Below are positions 1 to 10,313 of a stretch of DNA of 64,000 nucleotides, in pieces (the stretch's first letter is position 1; the number at the start of each line of letters is the position of its first letter). The position numbers were made by a program, and so were the translations under genes. The notes below the pieces were generated by a model, which saw only the letters and a list, made by a program, of their open reading frames with translations, was not told the DNA's origin and did not search any database. Source of the stretch: Ligustrum vulgare (taxonomy: Eukaryota > Streptophyta > Magnoliopsida > Lamiales > Oleaceae); assembly GCA_963555705.1 (NCBI GenBank), contig OY743172.1, forward strand, positions 26,535,446 through 26,599,445. Reading direction: 5' to 3'.

Positions 1-84
1 TCGTTGGGGCTAGCCACCACCACGCTAGATTTAAACCAGTGTTCCGGTTGCAATATAAAGTCTCAATCCTATACGTGTGATAAA

Positions 85-325
85 TTACAATTAATAAATT
101 CTTGCATAAAAAAAAAAACAGTAGTCTCTGTAATTTCAAAATGTAACTAATTACAATTTGTAACTAGGTTACAAAACTACATATGACTGCGTATGTAATT
201 AGGTTACAATTAATAAATTCTTGTATATATAAAAAAAAAACAGTAGTCTCTGTAATTTCAAAATGTAACTAATTACAATTTGTAACTAGGTTACAAAACT
301 ACATATGACTGCATATGTAATTATG
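85..325. repeat. Tandem duplication, 2 x about 120 bp
   Basis: Two adjacent copies of one AT-rich unit begin at 85 and 204, each opening with TTACAATTAATAAATTCTTG. They share an A-tract, the phrase CAGTAGTCTCTGTAATTTC and a TAACTAATTACA-type palindrome. Differences are few (an inserted TATA, single substitutions). Further TTACAA/TTGTAA words continue to about 390. No coding potential seen. Confidence 0.85.
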
Positions 326-392
326 TTACAATTTTTTTGCAACTGTAATTAAGTTACAAAACTACAACTACTTAGTTACAATTTCCTTACTT

Positions 393-782
393 CTAAAGCA
401 TTAAAGTTAAAAATGAGTTTACCACCGTCATATTCTCTGATTTCTTGGACACATTTCCACCAGGCCTCTTCTTCGTAACATTCGATTTTGAAGAACTTAT
501 GTCAACGACCTTGGCATCTACTCTACGCCTCTTCTTTGAAGCCTTGCTTTTGGACGACGATAACTCGACAACATCTCTAGATGTTTTTTCAGGAGGCAAG
601 CGAGTATTGTCCATAGGAAGAAGATTAGAGAAATAACGGCGTGTTCGGTGAATGTAGGAATGAAAGACGACTAGGCTGCTTATTATGGATACAGGAACGA
701 AGATATGGCGGTTACCGGAGCTCGCACGACCGGAATGAAAGTGCACGAACAGGGCGTGGGAGAGCAACGGTTGAAGACGCAT
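393..782 (-). CDS. Small basic protein or first exon of a gene leaving the window (unrecognised)
   Basis: From the first in-frame ATG at 782 this reads 129 aa. Another in-frame ATG lies at 614. A TATA-like TATATAAAA sits about 45-55 nt upstream of 782 on the same strand, followed by AAACCCTAA, so the start looks like a real plant promoter and leader. The C-terminal half holds two similar copies of a Ser/Lys-rich motif (VVELSSSKSKASKKRRR, then VVDISSSKSNVTKKR), nuclear-localisation-like. A possible donor, GTG|GTAAAC, lies after MTV near the end, so this may be a first exon whose partners lie beyond position 1. No family recognised. It could also be a transposon gene fragment. Confidence 0.3.
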   Translation of the reverse strand: MRLQPLLSHALFVHFHSGRASSGNRHIFVPVSIISSLVVFHSYIHRTRRYFSNLLPMDNTRLPPEKTSRDVVELSSSKSKASKKRRRVDAKVVDISSSKSNVTKKRPGGNVSKKSENMTVVNSFLTLML

Positions 783-845
783 GAAGGGAGAAAGAATGAA
801 CTGATTAGGGTTTCGAATTTTTGGTTTTATATACTTATTAACCAA

Positions 846-1495
846 ACCTGATTTTGTAAAATATTTTAAAACTAACTAATTTTAAAAAATTAAGAGTAAA
901 AAGCATTATGGGCCGTAATTAGCCCTTTTTCTTTCATATTTGTACTATTAATACTCATTTTCTTTAAAACCCTACAAGTTAGAATGTATGAACAATGAAG
1001 CCTCTTTGGAGAGCATTTGTGAGGTAAAATTCCTCAACTTAATCTTGTTTCTCTTTTGAGAAATTATGCTCAACTTCATGTGAATTTTATGAATCTTGTG
1101 TTGTTGGAAGAAATCTATGAACTTGTTTATTTCTTTCCATTGGGTTAAGGATTATTCCTTGAAATTTTGGTTAGAGTAAGCTTGGGTTTAGGTTTATTTT
1201 ACCACTTTTGCTTTCTTGGGTTGATACAAAAATTGTTGTGAGAATTTTTGGTTCAAACACCAAAGGGGTTCGCATCACATCGAGTAATAAGTATCGAATA
1301 CGAAACTCAATTATATGAAATTGATTTTGAGTGAATACAATGGAATTAGGAGGGTTCAATTTATAGATTTTAATGTGTCTCTTCGAATGATTGCATCTTT
1401 TGGCACAAATTCATGTCAACTATTAGATTGAACCATTTCATGATTGATGGTGTAGATTGCATCTTATCAAAAGTCATGACTCTTTATTATACACA
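846..1495. other. Gene-free stretch
   Basis: AT-rich sequence with no supported gene, RNA or repeat structure that I can name. Confidence 0.5.
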
Positions 1496-2046
1496 CTAGT
1501 ATTCGCACACGTGCGTTGCACAGAAGTGTTAATGTCTAATTTTTTAACCTGAAATATTGGAAAAAAAAAAAGGACAACGGAATAAAATAGCTCAAAATAT
1601 AAATTCATCATACAAATAGTAAAAGTTTAACAATTAAAATACGACAATTACAGGAAATTTAAATTAAATTAATTAGCAAGCGAAATAGAACAATGACCCA
1701 TCCATTTGCAAATTGTTGAAAAGAGATAGTTACAAATGCATTATTTTGTTTATTAAAAAAAAAAAAAAAATCGATGTCCTTTTTGAATTTTTTTTAGTAT
1801 GAACACATGTCGTATTAAATTGAATTTTTAATTATAATGTACTTACATTAGTTTATAAACATACTCATATATAAAAATAAATTTGTCAACATTACAAATA
1901 ATTGTATGATTTCAAATAATTACGTTATTCTTAAATTATGATATAGAACGAATTTCTTTTTTTTTTTCCATATAATAACAATTTTGTATATTAATTGTAT
2001 AAATAATTTCAAAATTGTATGCCCAATATTATCTAACATACCGTAA

Positions 2047-2227
2047 CTTAGTAAGTATTTGGTAAATGAAATAAACTATTTTATAAACCTTTTTATAAAA
2101 TATACAATTTACTAAATCACTTTTTAACCACACTTTTCATCTCTCCAATTATCAATCACTCTTTTTTTTTTCTCTCAAAATCATAAAAGATCAGTTTATA
2201 AACAAAACATTGTTACCAAACAAAACT
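2047..2227. mobile_element. Tourist-like MITE (TAA target duplication)
   Basis: Member of the commonest MITE family here. The core phrases are TTTATAAAC, TTTTTAACCACAC, CATTTTCTCTCTCC and ACCAAACA. The ends are imperfect inverted repeats (TATTTGGTAAA / TGTTACCAAACA), and TAA lies directly on both sides (2044-2046 and 2228-2230), as expected for PIF/Harbinger-type insertion. Confidence 0.65.
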
Positions 2228-3131
2228 TAATATGTTTAGACTTGGATAACATTATTGTCCCAAATTGATGAAATGGATCCATGTATAATATTAATACCCA
2301 GTTGTAGTGTACAAAAAAAAAAAAAATTAAATAAATCAAAATACAACATTCTAGACCTAATATCTAACTTAACGTAGCCACATTCTCTCATATACAAAAG
2401 TGCCAAAAGTTCCACCGCCCAACTCCATTATTGTCCCAACTCCATTATCGTTCGGACAATGCTTTCTTCCTTCAACCTCGATGATATTTGCGGCTTCCAT
2501 TTCGTAGCTTAAGTGTAATATTATTGTCAATTGTAGTCGTTCCTGTGAGCAGTCTGAAAAAGTATTATCTTCATCTACACATAAAATTTAAAGGTTTATA
2601 TATATATTCTGTGGTAGTTTTTTTGGTAAATAATATAATGATAATTACAGATATAAGTTAGACAATTAAAATACAATTACCATCAGTGTCGAGATTGACA
2701 ACCACACTTTCAAATGATCCACCACCTAGAAGCACATATGAAATGTCTGAAAAGAATATAGAAGTTGCAATTAAAATTAATTATTATAATTTACAAACAT
2801 TCCATTATCTAAATTATTTTATTAATGAAAGAAAATGAACATGGTAGTAAATTGGATAACTTACACATTTTATTTACTTCTGGAACAACTTGTTCAAGGC
2901 TCTATGCAAAAGCATTTGAATAACTTGAATTCTCACAAGATAAAACTCGTCTACCAATTATCTTGAATTTTCCGGATCTCAATACATTACTATTTGTAAG
3001 ATGTCCATTCCATTTTCTTGTCGATTAAAATCATTGAGATGCCGCATTTGAGTTGTACATCTAACCTCCAAATCTATGTAAAATAAAATAAATAATTAAG
3101 AATTTTGATGTATTAAGCTGTAAACTATACC

Positions 3132-3162
<31 letters not shown>

Positions 3163-4194
3163 TTAAAAAATATGTAACTGCATATTAAAAATTACCATTA
3201 GTAATATCCTTCAATGGCATAGTAGACTTGATAGTTCCAGTTCTCGTGCCATTGTCTGTATGCCTCATAGATTTACCACCTAAATTGTTTATGAATCAGA
3301 AGTTATTTTTGTAGTATAAATAGAATGTACACATATATCTTAAAAATAAATATCAAAATATTTATTTTCAAATATACTTGTTGCTGAATTTTTTTATTTT
3401 CTATGAAGAAAGTATCATGACCCAGTTCTATAAAGGAAAAACTGGTAAATATATTTCCATTGAAAAACGAATTTCGCAAAACAAACATATAACTTATGCA
3501 ATGTAGATTCAAACACAAAAAAAACTGAATGGGAAAAATTTTATAATCATAAAATAACAAAATTAAAATGTAAACAACAATAAATTATCAAAACTCAAAC
3601 GAAAAAAATGTAAAAAAAATTGTAAATATATATGTAATTTAAAATGTAAGCAGTGGAATAAAAATATTTTAAATATTTTATCTAATTTAAAATCTAAGTA
3701 GTTGGATAAAAATCTTTTAAATATTTTATGTAATTTAAAATCTAAGCAGTGGGATAAAAATCTGTTAAATAACAAAATTACAAATGGGTAAAGTACACCT
3801 AATGGTATCAATCAACAGAATTTGTAACGGTTAAAATTCAATCTCAAATTTCTAACAGATTACGTGCTACAACACTGACATGCATATGTTTGGCAAAATT
3901 ATCAATTATAAGATATTAACTTCTTAACCAACGTTTCAAACATCAAAGATTACATGCAAATGGTTAGAGTACACCTAAGAGTATCAATCTACATAATCTG
4001 TAACGGATAAAACCCAAGTTATAAAATTTAATATTTAAATATCAGAATGTTAAATGGGTAAAAATGTTATAATAAAAAAAACGAAATAAAAATGTAAACA
4101 GTAATAAATTATCAAAACTGTAAACTTTAAAAAAAAAATGTGAATAGATATGTAAAATAACATGTCCACAGGAATAAGGCAAAACAGATCTTAC

Positions 4195-4347
4195 CTGCTT
4201 GTCTACCAATATCATATCTAAATTGCATATTTCTGGTGGATTGCTATTATTGGTGGGAACCTCCCATAGCCTCAGTATCCGAGCATTGAAACCCTACGAA
4301 GTCGAAGAAGTGTCAATCTGGTTAAACATGTGGAAAACATGTGCCAT
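4195..4347 (-). pseudogene. RPA1-like (DUF223-type OB-fold) exon with in-frame stop
   Basis: The exon opens with ATG at 4347 and ends CAG|GTAAGA at 4195. Downstream of the stop it reads FNARILRLWEVPT and later DMILVDKQ, the hallmark of the N-terminal OB fold of plant replication protein A 70-kDa-like proteins (known pattern VRVxRLWEVP...MVLVDEKG). These bind single-stranded DNA. A TAG codon at 4294-4296 replaces what is usually a Trp just before the first strand, so the reading frame is broken. Possible further exons with fair splice signals lie at about 3198-3281, 2700-2750 and 2440-2570, but their families are not recognisable. It lies inside the putative Helitron, same strand. Confidence 0.55.
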
Positions 4348-4674
4348 AAACCACCCGATACTCTAATATATAATTTCAAAATCAAGCCCTACATTTCAAC
4401 TCTATATTACTCTTCATCTCTCACTCTCAAGTCTCATTTCATTTTCTCCAAACATACTTCTTAGCATAATTAAACTTGTACTACTTTATAAAAGCTATTA
4501 TTAGTTTTTTTTTTTTTTTATTAACGTTAATCATTCTTTAGAGCTATTAAATGAAAATTTTGTAAAATAATCACACTTTATGAAAAAAATTTGTATAACT
4601 AACTAACTAAGACATTAGATAACTATTATAAAAAGACATTAATGGACAAAATTATATATATAATAATAAAATGG

Positions 4675-5500
4675 GATTTAAACGGACAATATGGACATCC
4701 CGCTCCACCCCGTTTAGACGGGGACAATGGGGGTGGGGCGGGGATGGAGAATGTAAATCTCCGATGGGAATTAACATCCCCGCCCTTAGGGGCGGACCCA
4801 CACCCACACTAGGATCCGCAAAGGCACGTGCTTCAGTAAAATTTTACCCTTTGTTTTCTCCATTAACCGGATTCAAACTTCAAAGGAAGGAATCCTCAGA
4901 CAATCGCCCGACTCCTGAGGCAATAACCTAGCACCTCCACCATTGCTGGTCGGCGTCGCACGCCCGCACCTCACTTCCTCCGGCCAGAGTCGTCGGAACA
5001 GAAACTCTAGTCGACTGATCCCAAATATTTCATCCTCCCTTATTTTCAGAAGACACTCCGGCAGGCAACAGGCCGTCTGTCACTGCCTCACCGCGCCTGC
5101 ACTGCAACTAACTGCTTGGCTGCACGCCTGGCGGTTAGTTCCCTAGTTGTCTGGTTCCAAGTACCAACCAAATAGTTGGTTAGTTCTCACTTTTCAATCT
5201 GGAGTCACATATACATATTAGCCATTTCGCTGAAATCTGCTATCATTCCTATTTGTCGCTTTTCCACCGTTTGTTGATTTATGTGCTTTTTATGTTTGGA
5301 GTTTGGATTTGAGATTTGAGAAATTATTATGTTATTTGATTTTTTGTTTGTTTGAAATTTGAGTTTTGAGAAATTAAATCTGGAGTTCCCGCGAGAGCAG
5401 AAATTATCGATGCAACTAATGGAAGAAAGTAAATAGTAACATAAATCTTGATTTCATCTGATAATTTCTACTTCATACATGTTGATTTTGTAATTGATCA
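4675..5500. other. Gene-free stretch with GC-rich patch
   Basis: Around 4680-4800 there is a GC-rich patch (GGGGTGGGGCGGGGATGG; CCCCGCC; AGGGGCGGA) resembling the subterminal regions of GC-rich plant hAT elements, and 4800-5150 is moderately GC-rich. No complete element boundary was found and no credible gene. Confidence 0.4.
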
Positions 5501-5501
5501 G

Positions 5502-5678
5502 TGTTCGGCGGCGGAAGTTAGGGAAAAAAAATTGGGTTTTTTACTGTAGCGCACATATCTCAAGGACATTTGAAGGTTAAAAATTGGAAAGAGAAAATAT
5601 GTGTGGTTAAAAAATTGTATTAAAAATTGTAAAAAAAAAAAAAAAAAATTAGTTTATAAATTAGTTACCGAACACAGG
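5502..5678. mobile_element. MITE, TGTTCGG-ended variant
   Basis: The ends TGTTCGGCGG and CCGAACACAGGC are inverted. The interior carries the family phrase GGTTAAAAATTGGAAAGAGAAAATATGTGTGGTTAAAAA in inverse orientation to the 2047 copy. Confidence 0.55.
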
Positions 5679-6201
5679 CTCGCAGTGAAGAAAATCAAAT
5701 AGATAAATAATAAAAGAAAGAGTTTTATGATGAAGAAAAATAATTATGCTCATGTGGGGCAGAAAAGTTTAGGAACTCACGAGTTCTAGTAAATTTTGAT
5801 GGGAACAAACTTTGTCAGATATGTTTTGACTTTTGAGTCTGACTGTGTTTATTTGCAATTAAAACCCCCATTAGTGTGAATGCCTGCAATCAGTTTGCCC
5901 ATGATGTAAAATGTTCAAAAAGTAAAAAAGACAAAACAATAGGAAGTATCATTTTATTTTCTGATAAAATTCGATTCCATCAATGCTATCTGCAATATGT
6001 GGCCATGGAATCGAAAATTTGACATAAAATTTTATACTTACACACATGACAATAATTTATTTATTTATTCATTACATTAACTTCAAAATCAATAACTCAC
6101 ATTAATTCACATCATTTTCGATTAACTAGGGCGACATTGGTGGGTGGTAATGTAGCATTATTCATATGTGGTCACACCAACAAGTTCTATAATATAGGTC
6201 A
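5679..6201. other. Gene-free stretch
   Basis: AT-rich sequence; nothing recognised. Confidence 0.5.
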
Positions 6202-6399
6202 TGTTCGGTAAAATTTAATTTGATAAATTAATTGGCTAAAAGACAAAAGAGATAATAAATTTAATTTACACAATTTATTATACCACTTTTTAACCATATA
6301 CATTTTCTCTCTCTAATTTTTAACCCTACGTTTTACCTAGAAATCACAAATAAATCTAACACAAAATTTAATTTTCTGATTTAGGTCTATTGAACAGAC
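6202..6399. mobile_element. MITE, TGTTCGG-ended variant
   Basis: Starts TGTTCGGTAAAATT and ends TTGAACAGA. The interior has the family phrases ACTTTTTAACCATA, TTTTCTCTCTC and TTTTACCTAGAAA. Confidence 0.5.
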
Positions 6400-6716
6400 C
6401 CATACTTTCTTCTTGTTTCAATAATGGATAAATATTTTAAACGTAAATCTATATTTTCTAAAGACTATTTCCTAAAAAATTGATACGGGGCGGGGGGGCC
6501 CATATATACGGTCGCGAAAAATATAAGTTTATCTTTGTACCTCACTAAGATGAAATGTCCGTGTTCATTACTATCCGTCTCGTTGTCATTCCTAAATTTC
6601 AAGTTAAATCGAGAGCCAAAAAAGTGGGACCCAAACAAAATTCACTCTGCATTTTCAAGAAGCTGTACGAGTATTTGTGCATGCGAAACTAAACGTTGAG
6701 ACCCAAAGTGTGAAAT

Positions 6717-7222
6717 TATGGATGGCAATGGGGCGGGTCAGGGCTGCCCCGCCCCGGACACGAAAACACCCAGCCCCGCCCCGCGAAGTCACCGGTCGAG
6801 GTGGGTCTCGGCCCCGCTAAGGACCCGAAATATATATATATATTTTAATAAATAGATTGGTAATGAAATTTTACGTGAAAAATTTAGGCGTTGAACTAGT
6901 TAGAATTTTTAAGTTTGAACTTTAAAAATAATATGTATATACTTGAAGAAAAAAATCAATAAACAATATAATGGTATAGTTGTTGTATATTCTCATATCC
7001 CTAAATTCCACCAATGTTCAATTCTTCTGGACTTCATCAAATTTATTTAAGTTTCACATTTCATTATTAAAAAAAAAAAAAAAAATTTACCTGATCACGG
7101 GGCGGGACGGGTCCGCCCCGAAACCCGCCGCGGGGCGGAAAACCCGTCCCGCGAACCCGACGGGACGGGTCATTTTCGGGTCCTCCGAATTTCGGGTTCT
7201 TCGAGTTTTTTTACCATCCCTA
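6717..7222. mobile_element. GC-rich non-autonomous hAT-like element
   Basis: Starts TATGGATGGCAATGGGGCGG and ends TTTTTACCATCCCTA, an imperfect inverted terminal repeat of the TAGGGATGGCAA type. Flanking 8-bp duplications differ at one base: TGTGAAAT (6709-6716) and CGTGAAAT (7223-7230). Both subterminal regions are rich in CCCGCCCCG/GGGGCGGG, while the middle is AT-rich. An 8-bp duplication points to hAT insertion. No transposase coding region. Confidence 0.75.
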
Positions 7223-7230
7223 CGTGAAAT

Positions 7231-7888
7231 TAAAACTTGGAGACAAGAAGCACATCGACATTAGAGGTAGTGAGTAAATATGCAATTTATTTCTTATTAT
7301 TTAAGACCATGGTGTAGTTCAGGGACACGTGTACCGTAGTTGGGTAGAGGTGGAATAAAAAATAAAATTGGGTTTGGTTTTATTGCGGTGGTGTACGGTG
7401 GTCCAATGAGAGGAACAGGCGGATGGGGCCAGGTTTCTCCGTCGTTGATGCGGTGGCGGAATATCTAATCTTAAGGGGTTAATTAAAGACAGTTGGCTGG
7501 GGTACGTACTGAAAGTGGATTTGAGCAGAGAAACACGTTGCAGGCAGGATATTTAAAGGTGGGCCCTAACGCAACTCAAATGTTCGACTTTTAATGGACA
7601 CAAGTTGTGGATCGAAACCGCCGTTGTTGACCCTTTGTACTGTGTGTAGGTAGATATTTTGGAAAGTACTATCGAAGAAATAAAGGGAGATTTTTTATTT
7701 TGGCTAAAAGTTTTGAAAATTTTCAAGGCATTAGAGGATCGTGAGGTTCGGCTGCACCAGCTAATTGAAAAAAAAAAAAAAAAACACATAAAATTTAATT
7801 TACACAATTTTTCATACTATTTTTTAATTATTCACATTTTTTCTTTTCAATTTTTAACTTCACATCTTACCTAGAAAACACAAATCAG
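7231..7888. other. Gene-free stretch with MITE fragment
   Basis: 7310-7560 is locally GC-richer but has no supported ORF. 7775-7888 carries the family phrases of the common MITE (AATTTACACAATTTTTCATA; TTACCTAGAAAACACAAA) without clear ends. Confidence 0.45.
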
Positions 7889-8141
7889 GTTGTGTTCGGC
7901 TAAACAATTTAAATGGCAAAAGACAAGAAAAAACACAAAATTTAATTTACACAATTTTTCATATCATTTTTTAGTTTTTAACCACTTACATTTTCTCTCT
8001 CCAATTTTTAACCCAACATCTTATCTAGAAAATATAAATAAATCAACCAAATAATTTGAATTCCCTATTAATGGCAGTCAAACAGTGACTAAATCAACCA
8101 AATAATTTGAATTCCCTTGACATGTGTGCCGAACATAGCCT
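7889..8141. mobile_element. MITE with internal duplication
   Basis: Ends GTTGTGTTCGGC and GCCGAACATAGCC are inverted repeats. The interior has the usual TTTTTAACCACTTACATTTTCTC phrase. A roughly 30-bp segment containing AATAATTTGAATTCCCT occurs twice near the right end. Confidence 0.6.
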
Positions 8142-8291
8142 TAGATGTAATTGGTGATTCAACGCTTTAAATTTGTCGGAATGATCTCTAATAAGGAGGT
8201 GTAAACTAGATGTATTTTATGTTTTTGGTAAAAAAAATGTATATTAAGATGTACATTATCATCCGATTTTGCAGCTATTATGACCTACTAT

Positions 8292-8891
8292 TAGAAATGA
8301 CAATGGATCGTGTATAGGTAGGGTTTCCAAACTCATATCCAACATACTAAATATTTACAACCTCCATACCTTACCAATATACCCATTTAAGAATGGTGGG
8401 TCGGAGGCGGGCATGCTTCTATACCCATTTGAAACTCATTACTAATTATTTTTTTATTTTTTAGAGCTGTCAATAGGTTATAGATTATAGGTACTTCGGA
8501 TTAAATTGAATCAGTTAAATATTGAGATTCACTTGAATTTGTCTTGAAAAAAGCTTGTTATAGGTTGAAACTAAACAAATGAATTTGAACAATTTTTTTT
8601 AGACGTTAACAAAGTCAATAGTTTAAACATATTAATGTTTAGACGTTAGCAATGTCAATAAATATTTGAGTTCTATTCTTTATTTTTTTATACAATTACT
8701 TTTGTTTTAAATTCTATAATTTCTTAAGAAAATAAATGGATATGCGAGTCGGGTATGTGTATTGTTGTAAAATCAACACCAGGCCCATACTCAAGTCGAT
8801 TTTTAAAGTTTACCTCAATACCCTATCCTACAAACACATTTATGTCGGGTCTCCAACAAGTATCGGGTCCGTGTTATTATTGCCATCCCTA
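8292..8891. mobile_element. hAT-like element of the TAGGGATGGCAA family, diverged
   Basis: Starts TAGAAATGACAATGG and ends TTGCCATCCCTA (inverted, about 9 of 12 match). Flanking octamers CCTACTAT (8284-8291) and CCCACTGT (8892-8899) match at 6 of 8, both differences being transitions, as an old 8-bp duplication would. No transposase. Just right of it a 20-bp phrase (CACTGTTGTGCCCAGAATGC) is tandemly duplicated. Confidence 0.5.
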
Positions 8892-8899
8892 CCCACTGT

Positions 8900-9568
8900 T
8901 GTGCCCAGAATGCCACTGTTGTGCCCAGAATGCACGTGAATTGAAGAAAATTTATTTGGAGTTATGCGATTTTATCGCATATATCCGTATGAATGCATTA
9001 ATATATCCCATATATGGGCATATAACCCCATATTATCCCCGTATGGGATAATTGATATAGGGCCTGTCCAAGCTCTTTTAAAAGCTTTTTAAATTAAAAT
9101 TAATTTCTTAACAAAATTTTAAATTTTAAATTTCTCTAGCATTATGAACATGATACTAACAGATTTCTACAAAGTTAAAAATCAAAATCAATACACACAC
9201 TCACTCACTCACTCACTCATGTTTTTAATTGAGCTTTTTAGCGTAAATTATTTGAGTGAAAGACCACCTATTTATACACGAATTTCAGGTCAGAATTCAG
9301 ATTAAGATTAGTTAAAATATTATTTTTAGGTAATTATTACCCTAAACTTAGGCTTGAGGATTCACCATGGCTACAACAAGTGCAATTAGATTGAATGTTA
9401 ACGGCATGTTCATGGTGGACAAGTGGCAAGATTTGTTAAACTCCAGCAATCACAGTTTAGCCACGTGTAAACCCTTACCTGGGTTTCTGCATGTATCGAT
9501 ACATGAATAAAAAATTTCAAAATTTTAATTTTCTTAAAATTGGAAAAATAGTGGATCGTTACATGCAC
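8900..9568. other. Gene-free stretch
   Basis: AT-rich. Contains a short ACTC microsatellite at about 9194-9220. No gene seen. Confidence 0.5.
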
Positions 9569-10313
9569 AAGAAGTTAGTTCCCCCATGGTAATCCTCAAT
9601 CTCTTACCTTGTGTTCTTCTTATATTTCCTTCTCGTCCCCTTCAATAGATAGATGAATTGTGTATGGAGATGAGAGAGAAAGAGTGCCCAAATTTCGTGT
9701 CTTCCCTGTTCTGTGTCGCCCTCCTTTAGGTTATGGCCGTGATTAGGGTTAAAACATGCAATAATTCGTGTTTAAGAAGGAATCTTTTTGATGTCGGGAA
9801 CACCGCGCGTGGTAGGATTACCCTCGGTCGCATGGAGAACTTTTTTTTGGAACTGCCTGCTTAAAAACATCGCCGCGCGATTGCGCAGTGTCTTCCATTC
9901 CACTGTGATCGCTTGGTAATGATTTTTCTCTTTGATTTTCATCTTTCTGGTAAGTTTAAGTTGATCATATTTTTTAATTGCGCCGCAAGTCCTTTATTTC
10001 TGATTTGACAAATTTGACCCCCGAACTTCGTTATTTCTACTCTTGATTTCTTCATTAGGCACTCGTACTCTTCACTTCTTTCATGTTAGCACCGATCTTG
10101 TTCTTGATTGACCTCACCAACTTTCATTTTGTCCAATTTAGTTGCAACTATCATCCAAAAGCTCATATTTTTCATAAATTGATCCATTCACGTGGTTTTG
10201 GATATTTTCTGAAATAATAACAAATAAACGCAAATTAAGTAGAATTTATTCTAAAATGACAATATTAAATCATAATTTTGACATATAAATAAGTATATAA
10301 GTAACACATATCA
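9569..10313 (-). repeat. Element B 3' LTR, truncated
   Basis: The right edge, read on the minus strand, starts TGATATGTGTTACTTATATA, closely matching the start of the LTR at 39628. It aligns along its length with the outer half of the 22790-24381 LTR (for example TCACTTGGTAAT-like and CTTCACTTCTTTCATGTTAGC phrases). The inner roughly 850 bp, up to the CA end, are missing. It holds CGCGCGATTGCGCAG at about 9874-9888. Confidence 0.75.

Larger units (their letters stand above)
1496..4674 (-). mobile_element. Putative non-autonomous Helitron
   Basis: On the minus strand the sequence ending at 1496 is CTAG followed by T, the Helitron CTRR|T terminus. About 5-10 nt inside lies a short hairpin of the GTGC-AAC-GCAC type (about 1504-1522), like the terminal hairpin of many plant Helitrons. 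A fragment of an RPA1-like gene, a frequent Helitron passenger, lies inside on the same strand. The 5' end is uncertain; a TC preceded by A at about 4674, followed by a TATATATA tract, is the best candidate. No Rep or helicase domain is visible. A TAA-flanked MITE (2047-2227) is inserted inside. Confidence 0.5.

Noticed and set aside
8736..9051. Two overlapping ORFs with Cys-rich text (PECHCC)
   Set aside because: The Cys-rich part comes from a 20-bp tandem duplication at the edge of a transposon; no start context or homology.
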